From: Corynebacterium sp. MSK297 | Lineage (GTDB): Bacteria > Actinomycetota > Actinomycetes > Mycobacteriales > Mycobacteriaceae | DNA: 64,000 nucleotides | Assembly: GCF_030232885.1 (NCBI RefSeq) | Contig: NZ_JASPGD010000006.1 | Coordinates: 62,001 to 126,000 of the forward strand | Direction: 5' to 3' | In this document: positions 36,219 through 43,724 of the stretch, one piece after another | Layout of the letters: each line of letters begins with the position of its first letter | Position numbering within the stretch: position 1 is the stretch's first letter | Position numbers and translations under genes: made by a program | The notes under the pieces: model-generated | What the model saw: only the letters and a program-made list of their open reading frames with translations | What the model was told of the DNA's origin: nothing | The model's database searches: none

Positions 36219-38492
36219 ATGACACATTCCGTGACCGGTTCTGTTCCTCCCAACACTGCCAATACTTCTGCGTATTCGCGCCTACTTTCCCCGGCCACCG
36301 TCGGTAAGAAACGCTTCCGCAACCGCGCAATCATGGGCTCGATGCACACCGGCCTCGAAGATGACCCGGCCAACGCGCCGAAACTGGCAGCCTACTTCGC
36401 GGAACGCGCCCGAGGTGGTGCCGCGGCCGTGGTGACCGGTGGGTATTCGCCGAATCAGCTGGGTGTTTTAAGCCCATTTGCACACCCATTCAATAACGAC
36501 GACATGGTGCACGCCCACAAACAAGTCACCGCTGCTATACATGAACACGGCAGCCTGGCGTTTCTACAGCTGCTGCACGCAGGCCGCTACGCGTTCCATA
36601 TGGAATCGGTCAGCGCTAGCGCCACCCAGGCGCCGATCAGCCCGTTTCCTTCTCGTGCGCTTTCCGACGAAGAAGTCGCGCAAACCGTCCAGGATTTCGC
36701 GCACTCGGCCAAGCTCGCCGCCGAGGCCGGCTACGACGGGGTGCAGATTATGGGCTCGGAAGGTTACCTGATTAACCAATTCCTTTCCTCACGCACGAAC
36801 CAGCGCGACGACCGCTGGGGCCAGCAACGCAGCTTGTTCGCCTTGGAAATCGCCCGGGCTGTGCGGAAAGCCGTGCCCGAGGATTTCCTGGTGGATTTCC
36901 GCATGAGCATGCTGGAATTGGTCGAAGAGGGCCAAACCCAAAGCGAAATCTTGGAGCTTGCACGTGGCTTGGAAGAAGCCGGCGTCGACATGCTCAGCAC
37001 AGGTATCGGCTGGCATGAAGCCCAGGTACCAACGGTGATCACCAGCGTCCCGCGTGCAGCATTCAGCTGGGCCACCACCCGTGTGAAAGAACATGTCAAC
37101 ATTCCGGTGGTCTCATCCAACCGCATCAACACCCCAGAAGTTGCCGAACAAGTATTGGCCGGAACCTGGGATGACACCGGCGTAGAAACCGATTTCGTCT
37201 CCATGGCCCGCCCCTGGTTGGCGGATCCAGAATTCATCAACCGTGTGCAAGCTGGCCACGCAAACCAGATCAACCACTGCATTGCGTGCAATCAGTCCTG
37301 CCTGGACCATGTTTTTGAAAACAAGCGCGCTAGCTGCTTGGTCAACCCCCGTGCCGGTTACGAAACCGAGCTGACCTTGCAACCGATCAACCAAGGCAAC
37401 ACTGATGCTGATGAAATTCCTGGTAGCTCAGAAAACGCTGCACCCAGGGCTGCGGTGATCGGCGGCGGTGTCGCTGGCCTATTTGGTGCTGAAGCACTGG
37501 CACAACGGGGATACTCCGTCGAGGTATTCGAAGCAGCTGACACCGTCGGCGGGCAGTTCCGTCTAGCAATGCAAATCCCCGGCAAAGAAGAATTCCACTA
37601 TTCCTTAAAATCGGTGCTCACCCGGCTAGATGCGCACAAGGTGAAAATCACTACTTCTACCCCGATGACGGCCAACGAAGCTTTCGCCGCAGGGTTCGAT
37701 GAAGTAGTGATCGCCACTGGCGTGCGCCCACGCATACCGGAGATTCCGGGCATCGAACAGGCCATGGCCGGCGAGTTCGACGTCGACGTCATCACCTACG
37801 CAGAACTGCTCTCCGGTGCCAAACAGGCAGGCAACAAGGTGGCGATTGCCGGTGCCGGTGGTATCGGCTTCGACGTCGCAGAGTATTTGGTGGAAGCCCC
37901 AGCGTCCGCAAACATCACCGCCGAGCCGCAACCAGCAAGCATCAACGAATGGGAATCCGCCTGGGGTGTTAGCCGACGCGCTGATCTGCCCGGCAACCTG
38001 GAACGCCCACACCCTCCACGGGCGCAGCGCGAAATCACGATGCTGCAGCGCAAACCTTCACCGCAGGGCTTGGGCCTGAACCGCACCACCGGATGGGTGC
38101 ACCGTATTTCCGTAGCAGCAGCTGGTGTCAAGCAGGTCAGTGGCGTTGCCTATACGAAGATCGACAACGACGGATTACACCTGAATGTGCCGGTCAACGA
38201 CGCCGCCAAGACCAGCAAGGCTATCCGGAAGGCGCAGAAGGCGGGAGATAAAGATAAGGTCGCCGCGCTGGAAGACGACCTGAAAAACAACCGCACCGAC
38301 ACCGTCTTGGGCGTCGACACGATCGTGCTGTGCACCGGCCAGGAGTCAGTTATCGAACCAGACTTCGAGAGCTTAACCGAGGACCAGCGCTCCCGCGTGC
38401 ACGTTATTGGTGGCGCGGATGTTGCCGCTGAGCTCGACGCGGCACGGGCTATCCGCCAAGCTGTTGAACTCGCAGCTGAGCTGAAACGTTAA
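36219..38492 (+). CDS. fadH: NADPH-dependent 2,4-dienoyl-CoA reductase-like flavoprotein
   Basis: 757 residues from the ATG at 36219; the frame opens at 36132, but the extra part lacks family character. The N-terminal old-yellow-enzyme barrel binds FMN ('RNRAIMGSMHTGLEDDP', 'LQLLHAGRYAFH', 'QFLSSRTNQRDDRWG'). The 4Fe-4S cluster cysteines are in 'CIACNQSCLDHVF' and 'ASCLVNPRAG'. A FAD/NADPH half follows ('AAVIGGGVAGLFGAEALA', 'KVAIAGAGGIGFDVAEYL'). FadH reduces dienoyl-CoA in unsaturated fatty-acid oxidation. It is ~85 residues longer than E. coli FadH because of two linkers, one Lys/Asp-rich. Related NADH:flavin oxidoreductases are the alternative. Confidence 0.85.
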   Translation: MTHSVTGSVPPNTANTSAYSRLLSPATVGKKRFRNRAIMGSMHTGLEDDPANAPKLAAYFAERARGGAAAVVTGGYSPNQLGVLSPFAHPFNNDDMVHAHKQVTAAIHEHGSLAFLQLLHAGRYAFHMESVSASATQAPISPFPSRALSDEEVAQTVQDFAHSAKLAAEAGYDGVQIMGSEGYLINQFLSSRTNQRDDRWGQQRSLFALEIARAVRKAVPEDFLVDFRMSMLELVEEGQTQSEILELARGLEEAGVDMLSTGIGWHEAQVPTVITSVPRAAFSWATTRVKEHVNIPVVSSNRINTPEVAEQVLAGTWDDTGVETDFVSMARPWLADPEFINRVQAGHANQINHCIACNQSCLDHVFENKRASCLVNPRAGYETELTLQPINQGNTDADEIPGSSENAAPRAAVIGGGVAGLFGAEALAQRGYSVEVFEAADTVGGQFRLAMQIPGKEEFHYSLKSVLTRLDAHKVKITTSTPMTANEAFAAGFDEVVIATGVRPRIPEIPGIEQAMAGEFDVDVITYAELLSGAKQAGNKVAIAGAGGIGFDVAEYLVEAPASANITAEPQPASINEWESAWGVSRRADLPGNLERPHPPRAQREITMLQRKPSPQGLGLNRTTGWVHRISVAAAGVKQVSGVAYTKIDNDGLHLNVPVNDAAKTSKAIRKAQKAGDKDKVAALEDDLKNNRTDTVLGVDTIVLCTGQESVIEPDFESLTEDQRSRVHVIGGADVAAELDAARAIRQAVELAAELKR

Positions 38493-38570
38493 ACAGTACG
38501 GGCACCAAACACCGCCTTGAAACAGCCCAGCAAGTACAGATGGTGCGTCACCGCCGCAATACGGGCTTAT

Positions 38571-38606
38571 GTTCTTACGCGCTCTAGTGTTCTTGCGCGC
38601 TCTAGC
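38571..38606. repeat. 18-bp imperfect tandem repeat between fadH and poxB
   Basis: GTTCTTACGCGCTCTAGT is followed at once by GTTCTTGCGCGCTCTAGC. It lies in the 141-base convergent gap; no clear terminator is visible there. Confidence 0.7.
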
Positions 38607-38633
38607 AACGCACCGTTCGAGCGCGAGGTGCGC

Positions 38634-40379
38634 TTATGGGCGCGGAATATTGCGCAGGTTAGACCGTGCCATCGACAGCATCTTGCCCACGCCGCCTTCA
38701 AGAACGGTGCGGCCAGCTGCCAAGGCGAAGCCCTTGAGCTGATCAAATTCCAGTGTCGGTGGCATGGACAGCGCATTCGGATCGGTGATGACGTCGATCA
38801 GCACCGGACCGTCCATCTCCAGGGCCTCTTTCAACTGCTGGCGCGCCTTCTTCGGGTCCGTGATACGTACGGAAGGGATGCCCAGGGCTTCTGCTGCACC
38901 GGCGTAATCAACGCCGTCGTGGTCGGTACCGAATTCCGGCATGCCCTCGACCAGCATTTCTAGCTTCACCATGCCCAGCGAGGAGTTATTAAAGACCACG
39001 GTTTTCACCGGCAGATTATTGCGACGTACCGTCAAAAGCTCACCCATCAACATCGCCAAGCCGCCATCACCAGAGAAACTGACGACCTGACGGTTGCGGT
39101 CTGCTTGCTGCACGCCAATGGCTTGTGGCAGCGCGTTGGCCATGGTGCCGTGTTTCCAGGAACCAATCACGCGGTTACGGCCAGTGGGGTTAATATACCG
39201 AGCCGCCCACACGTTGCACATTCCGGTGTCTACGGTGACCACGGCGTCGTCTTCCAGCAACTCATCGATCTGATCGGCGAGGAACTCCGGGTGAATCGGG
39301 GTGTGCTTCTCGACGTTTTTGGTATACGCATCCACGACATGCGACAACTCGCGCTCGTGCTTTTTCAGCATCGCGTCCAGAAACGAGCGGTCAGTCTTGT
39401 TCTTCGTCTTTTCCAGCAGCGCGTTGACGGTTGGTAGCACGTCGCCGCAGATAGCGTGGCTGAGTACCGCGCGGCGTCCCAGATGCTCCGGGTTGTTGTC
39501 AACCTGCGCGATCACGACGTCAGAGCCATCTGGCAGGAAGTCCACGTAGGGGAAGTCCGTGCCCAGCATCAGCAGCAGATCGGCATCCTGGCAGGCGTCG
39601 TAGCAAGCGCCATAGCCCAGCAGGCCGGACATGCCGACGTCGTACGGGTTGTCATACTGAATAACTTCTTTGCCACCCAGTGCGTGGCCGATGGGGGCAT
39701 GCAGATGAGTCGCTAGATCAATAATCTCGTCGTGCGCACCGGCGGAGCCAGCACCGACGAACAGCGTGATCTTTTCTGCCTTATCAATGGCTGCAACGAG
39801 CTTGTCGACGTCGGCAGCATCCGGAATCATCTGCCCCTTCTTGCGAGCGATTACTCCACCGCTCACCGGCTCATCGACCTTCTCCGCCGCAATATTACCG
39901 GGGATGACCAGCGTGGATACTTGCTTGTTGCCAATCGAATTCTGGATGGCGGTATGCAGGATGCGCTGGCCCTGCTTCGCGGAATGCGCGACTTCGATAT
40001 AGCCGGAACATTCCTTCAGTACCTGCTGCGGGTGGGTTTCTTGGAAGAAGCCGGTGCCGATTTCTTCGCTCGGGATGTGGGTAGCCAGTGCCAGCACGCG
40101 GGCGCCGTTGCGGTGGGCGTCGTAAAGTCCCTGCACCAGGTGAGTATTTCCTGGCCCGCAGGAGGCAGCGCACACGGCGAGTTCGCCAGTAACGAGGGAC
40201 TCTGCACCAGCGGCGAAAGCTGCGGATTCCTCATTGTGGACATGGATCCATTCCATGTCTTTGTGGCGGCGCACGGCATCAACGATGGGGTTCAGGCTGT
40301 CACCGACGAGGCCATAAATGTGACGCACGCCTTGTTTGGCGAGGGTGTCGATAAGGAAGTCTGCGTAGGTTTTCGACAT
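38634..40379 (-). CDS. poxB: Pyruvate:quinone oxidoreductase (pyruvate oxidase)
   Basis: 581 residues. It is a thiamine-diphosphate enzyme of the PoxB type: catalytic Glu in 'HVHNEESAAFAAGAE' (about 47-61), and ThDP/Mg motif 'SFSGDGGLAMLMGELLT' ending 'VFNNSSLGMV'. A C-terminal membrane-binding segment ('FALAAGRTVLEGGVGKML') ends the protein. It oxidises pyruvate to acetate and CO2, passing electrons through FAD to menaquinone; the corynebacterial enzyme is called Pqo. AAGGAG lies 12 bases before the ATG. No partner genes are adjacent. Confidence 0.93.
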   Translation of the reverse strand: MSKTYADFLIDTLAKQGVRHIYGLVGDSLNPIVDAVRRHKDMEWIHVHNEESAAFAAGAESLVTGELAVCAASCGPGNTHLVQGLYDAHRNGARVLALATHIPSEEIGTGFFQETHPQQVLKECSGYIEVAHSAKQGQRILHTAIQNSIGNKQVSTLVIPGNIAAEKVDEPVSGGVIARKKGQMIPDAADVDKLVAAIDKAEKITLFVGAGSAGAHDEIIDLATHLHAPIGHALGGKEVIQYDNPYDVGMSGLLGYGACYDACQDADLLLMLGTDFPYVDFLPDGSDVVIAQVDNNPEHLGRRAVLSHAICGDVLPTVNALLEKTKNKTDRSFLDAMLKKHERELSHVVDAYTKNVEKHTPIHPEFLADQIDELLEDDAVVTVDTGMCNVWAARYINPTGRNRVIGSWKHGTMANALPQAIGVQQADRNRQVVSFSGDGGLAMLMGELLTVRRNNLPVKTVVFNNSSLGMVKLEMLVEGMPEFGTDHDGVDYAGAAEALGIPSVRITDPKKARQQLKEALEMDGPVLIDVITDPNALSMPPTLEFDQLKGFALAAGRTVLEGGVGKMLSMARSNLRNIPRP

Positions 40380-40549
40380 GTAGTCAAAGCTCCTTGGAAT
40401 ACACTGTTTATGAGTAGTTGTTCAACAGCATTCCAGCCTACGCCGATTTGGCAACGGAAAAATCCCGTGAGACTGATCTTACAACTGAGTGATTATATCT
40501 GCACGGATATTTTCTCAGTGCTACTAACGATCAGCCCCACGGGATTACG

Positions 40550-40624
40550 TGGAGGGAATGACGGGAATCGAACCCGCGTCTTCAGCTTGGAAGGCTGAGG
40601 TATTAGCCACTATACGACATTCCC
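40550..40624 (-). tRNA. tRNA-Gly (anticodon TCC)
   Basis: 72-base body plus an encoded CCA (40550-40552). Acceptor GGGAATG/CATTCCC, D-stem GTAT/ATAC, anticodon stem TCAGC/GCTGA with loop CTTCCAA, T-arm GCGGG-TTCGATT-CCCGT. Discriminator T. It is the only one of the three tRNAs here with an encoded CCA. Confidence 0.96.
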
Positions 40625-40792
40625 ACGCACCCTTGCGGTGCGTTCAATAGCCTACATCATAATCGTGATAGCGCCAAAACTCGCCCCTTACCACCAATTT
40701 ATAGCTGGTAAAGTGGCACGAACACTCCGCCACACCACTGCCGCGCAGAATCGTTAGAATGGCGAGAAAACATTGTGGGAGTGAGAATAAGC

Positions 40793-41617
40793 ATGGAAAT
40801 CCTGTTGATCGTTCTGCTTGGCGTCGGCATCGCGTTTTATTTCGCCAGCCGGAACAACAAAAAGCAAATAGAACAAAATAACCAGAATGAGCTGGACGAC
40901 GCGCGTGCCGACGCACAGCGCTGGATCGACCGGTTAGGTTCGCAGGTCTATAGCATCGACGGCACCGATACCGCCTCGAAGCAAGCCATGTCTGATGCCT
41001 CTGAGCGCCACAACGCGGCAGCCTCGGCGTTATCTTCTGCCACCACCGTGAAGCAAGCCCGCTTGGCCCGCGAATCCGCACTCGAAGGTATGCACTATGC
41101 CAACGCGGCGCGTGAGATCATGGGCATGTCTACCGGGCCGGAGATCCCACCGCTAGAAGACCAGCGCAATGCCGGTAAGGTCACCGAACGCCGTGAGATT
41201 GACCACGAAGGTGAGCACATCATCGCCTCACCGAAAGCCAGTGATGATGCCCCGCACTACTACCCTGGTGGCAAAGTTGCAGGACGCCCGGTACCGGCTG
41301 GCTGGTATTCCACCCGCTGGTGGGAACCTGCACTGCTGACCGGCGTGTGGGCCATGAGCTCGGCGATGATGTTTTCCATGATGTTTTCCGGCATGGCAGG
41401 CGTTGGCTATAGTGCTCAAGATTTTGAATCTGGGGCTGGCGAGGGCCTAGACAGTGCTGATGGTGCTGGAGCGGACGGTGCCGATGGTATGGACGGCGCA
41501 GATGGCGGCGACATGGATGACATGGGTGGCATGGACGATGCAGGTATGGACGACGGCGGTGGTCTATTCGGGGGCGGCGATGACGGCGGCCTGTTTGACC
41601 TCGGCTTCGACTTCTAA
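40793..41617 (+). CDS. Membrane protein with Asp/Gly/Met-rich acidic tail
   Basis: 274 residues; not recognised. The ATG at 40793 is chosen over an in-frame GTG at 40775 because the protein then begins with the membrane anchor 'MEILLIVLLGVGIAFYFA'. A helical, Ala-rich cytoplasmic or external region follows ('DASERHNAAASALSSATTVK'). The second hydrophobic stretch is 'ALLTGVWAMSSAMMFSMMFS' (about 183-202). The final ~60 residues are Gly/Asp/Met/Ala-rich with many 'DG', 'DDMGGMDD' and 'GGGDDGGLF' steps. TAGAAT at 40755 is a likely -10. A strong terminator follows, so it is a single-gene unit. Confidence 0.75.
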   Translation: MEILLIVLLGVGIAFYFASRNNKKQIEQNNQNELDDARADAQRWIDRLGSQVYSIDGTDTASKQAMSDASERHNAAASALSSATTVKQARLARESALEGMHYANAAREIMGMSTGPEIPPLEDQRNAGKVTERREIDHEGEHIIASPKASDDAPHYYPGGKVAGRPVPAGWYSTRWWEPALLTGVWAMSSAMMFSMMFSGMAGVGYSAQDFESGAGEGLDSADGAGADGADGMDGADGGDMDDMGGMDDAGMDDGGGLFGGGDDGGLFDLGFDF

Positions 41618-41637
41618 AACCAAGACCTAAGCCAAGC

Positions 41638-41682
41638 AAGCACCCCATTGTTGGTTCAACAATGGGGTGCTTGGTGTTTTTA
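41638..41682 (+). terminator. Strong Rho-independent terminator
   Basis: 16-bp perfect arms (AAGCACCCCATTGTTG and complement) around a GTT loop, then GGTGTTTTTA. It ends the acidic-tailed membrane protein gene. Confidence 0.95.
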
Positions 41683-41701
41683 GCTGACAACAAAATCTGC
41701 G

Positions 41702-41908
41702 CTAAAACAAATATCTACCATTTGGGGTAGGCCAGCCACTGAAATAGATACACGAAATCATAGGGGCCCCTACCAGAGGGGCTAGGACATAGCACCACCT
41801 CACAGTATCGGCTTTGACCCCGTACGTTTCCGCTACGCCTGCACAGACTCCTGCTATTTGTTTGCCGTCGTCTGTACGGTGCCACTTATTTTCTACGGGA
41901 AGCTCCAT
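41702..41908 (-). CDS. Small PspC-domain protein
   Basis: 68 residues. 'WHRTDDGKQIAGVCAGVAET' followed by 'YGVKADTVRW' is the PspC signature, and one membrane segment follows ('CYVLAPLVGAPMISCIYF'). PspC proteins sense or buffer membrane stress. GAGG lies 7 bases before the ATG. It follows rpiB by 19 bases on the same strand. The C-terminus ends shortly after the membrane segment, so only a minimal PspC domain is present. Confidence 0.85.
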   Translation of the reverse strand: MELPVENKWHRTDDGKQIAGVCAGVAETYGVKADTVRWCYVLAPLVGAPMISCIYFSGWPTPNGRYLF

Positions 41909-41927
41909 TTGCAGCCTCAGTTATTAG

Positions 41928-42404
41928 TTATTCGGCGCTTGGTACTTCTGGGGCTACACCAGTGCGCTCATATTCCGCCAAAATGTCAATGCGGCGCTGG
42001 TGGCGCTGCGCTGCCGACCACTCCTGATCCAAGAAAGCATCGACGATCTGCAGTGCTTCTTCCTCTGAGTGCATGCGTCCACCGATACCGATCAGCTGTG
42101 CGTTGTTGTGCTCACGCGCCAAGCGTGCGGTTTCTGGCGACCACGCCAATGCGCAGCGTGCACCCTCTACCTTATTAGCGGCAATCTGCTCACCGTTTCC
42201 AGAACCGCCCAATACGATGCCCAGCGAACCTGGATCATTCACGGTGCGTGTAGCTGCGTCGATACAAAACGCTGGGTAATCATCGTCGGCGTCATAGGTG
42301 TGCGCACCGCAATCAATCACCTCATAACCAGCTTTGTTCAGGTGTTCTTTGATCAGGTTTTTCGTCTCAAAACCTGCGTGGTCTGCTCCAAGATAAACGC
42401 GCAT
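41928..42404 (-). CDS. rpiB: Ribose-5-phosphate isomerase B
   Basis: 158 residues from the ATG at 42404 ('MRVYLGADHAGFETKNLI'). 'GSGNGEQIAANKVEGARCAL' carries the active-site loop; the RpiB phosphate-binding Arg is in 'GGRMHSEEEALQIVDAFL'. The Ser/Gly pattern (SGNG, without the catalytic Cys of E. coli) is the mycobacterial type. It interconverts ribose-5-phosphate and ribulose-5-phosphate. The position next to the DsbA-like gene and pepN matches Rv2465c-Rv2467. Confidence 0.95.
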   Translation of the reverse strand: MRVYLGADHAGFETKNLIKEHLNKAGYEVIDCGAHTYDADDDYPAFCIDAATRTVNDPGSLGIVLGGSGNGEQIAANKVEGARCALAWSPETARLAREHNNAQLIGIGGRMHSEEEALQIVDAFLDQEWSAAQRHQRRIDILAEYERTGVAPEVPSAE

Positions 42405-42415
42405 ACACACAATAA

Positions 42416-42443
42416 TAGCCGCCTGGCAGAAACCAGACGGCTA
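42416..42443 (-). terminator. Probable terminator upstream of rpiB
   Basis: Minus strand: TAGCCG and CGGCTA arms with an inner CTGG/CCAG stem, then TTATT. It would stop transcripts arriving from the small membrane protein gene before rpiB. Confidence 0.6.
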
Positions 42444-42552
42444 AATCGTTCAGCGTTGCGGTAGTCCTTGGTAATAGCTCACCGCACTGACGCACTAAGG
42501 CCACATACATTAAGGCGCTAGAACACAATGCTCACGCTTACCGAATCAGCGC

Positions 42553-42837
42553 TTAACGCGCTGAGCGCTGCGCCGGAGCATCAGCACCAGCATCGGAATT
42601 ACGGTTAGTCAACATGCGGTAGACCAACCAAATGCCCAACGCCAGCAGCAGCCATGGCAGAAGCTTGAACACAACGGCCACGGTGGATGCCAGGCCGGTG
42701 ATCACAGCGATGATCGAAGCAACCAAGCACACGCCTGCAGAAATCAGGGCCACCATGGCATTCTGCCGCCAAGAATAAAAGGCAGCGGCACCGCCCAGAG
42801 CAGCGATGATCAGAGAAGTAATAAAAGTACCAAACAT
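42553..42837 (-). CDS. Small three-segment membrane protein
   Basis: 94 residues with three hydrophobic segments (about 5-22, 29-48, 56-74) and a hydrophilic Ala/Asp/Arg C-terminus. The family is not recognised. It starts 2 bases after the DsbA-like stop, so it is probably translated from the same mRNA as that gene. Confidence 0.75.
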   Translation of the reverse strand: MFGTFITSLIIAALGGAAAFYSWRQNAMVALISAGVCLVASIIAVITGLASTVAVVFKLLPWLLLALGIWLVYRMLTNRNSDAGADAPAQRSAR

Positions 42838-42839
42838 AG

Positions 42840-43451
42840 TTACACCTGTGGGTTTTCGGTTCGGGAACGTTTCAGTTCGAAGAAGTATGGGTACTGTCCT
42901 AAACGCAGCGCGGCGTCGAAAAGTTCCCCGGCTTCTTCGCCTTCTGGAACACGGGTAATAACTGGGCCGAAGAACGCCGCATCACCCAATTGCATTACCG
43001 GAGTTCCCACATCATTACCGACCAAGTCAATGGCCTGCTGGTGGTATGCGCGCAGCTTCTCATCAACTTCGTCGCTATTTGCCAGTTTCGCCAGCTCGAC
43101 GTCGGCGTCGATGTCTTGCAAAGCCCGCACGATCAAATCGTCGTAAGCGCCGTAGCCTTTTTGACCACCGTTACCTTGCTTATGAATCAAGGTGCCCAAG
43201 GCCGTGTAATAGGCATCAACCTTGTCAGGGTGCTGATCTTTCAACGCGGCAGCAACCCGGGCTGGACCCCAGTTGGCCTTCATCATCTCGGCATAATCGG
43301 CCGGAATATCTGCGCCCTCATTCAGCACGGACAGAGAAAACGGCATCCACTCGACCTGCACGTCACGGACTTTCTCGACTTCCTTCATCCAGCGGGATGT
43401 CTGCCATGCAAACGGGCAGGAAGCATCAAACCAAAAACGTACGGTTTCCAT
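42840..43451 (-). CDS. DsbA-family, Rv2466c-like protein with a single cysteine
   Basis: 203 residues. The DsbA thioredoxin-with-helical-insert fold is suggested by 'RFWFDASCPFAWQTSRWM' at the N-terminus and the cis-Pro loop 'DVGTPVMQLGDAAFFGP'. It lies between rpiB and pepN like Rv2466c, the mycothiol-dependent reductase of M. tuberculosis, whose active site is CPWC. Here the motif is CPFA, and that cysteine is the only one in the protein, so an internal disulfide cannot form. A monothiol mechanism using mycothiol is the likeliest reading. AAGGAG precedes the ATG. Confidence 0.88.
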   Translation of the reverse strand: METVRFWFDASCPFAWQTSRWMKEVEKVRDVQVEWMPFSLSVLNEGADIPADYAEMMKANWGPARVAAALKDQHPDKVDAYYTALGTLIHKQGNGGQKGYGAYDDLIVRALQDIDADVELAKLANSDEVDEKLRAYHQQAIDLVGNDVGTPVMQLGDAAFFGPVITRVPEGEEAGELFDAALRLGQYPYFFELKRSRTENPQV

Positions 43452-43724
43452 CGTATTCTCCTTAATTCTTCATTCGGGATTCTTTCACATGGGACAAATT
43501 AGCCCCGCACACAATGCCTGGATCATGTGCGATGTTCATGTGCGCTCATGTGCACTTATCCGGTCTTCATTTATCCAGTCATAGAGTAAATCCACCACCA
43601 CCGATCCTATGGAGACATTAAGCTGGGTGCGAACAACTTCATGACCTAATAGTTCTGTGGCACTGGCCGCGACATCGACCAGCCGCAGTATTTAGTACAA
43701 CGCAGAAGAAAGGTAATTCATTCC

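Noticed and set aside
43524..43553. Three CATGTGC repeats upstream of pepN as an operator array
   Set aside because: Spacing is irregular (13 and 10 bases), and no known regulator site matches; probably chance.
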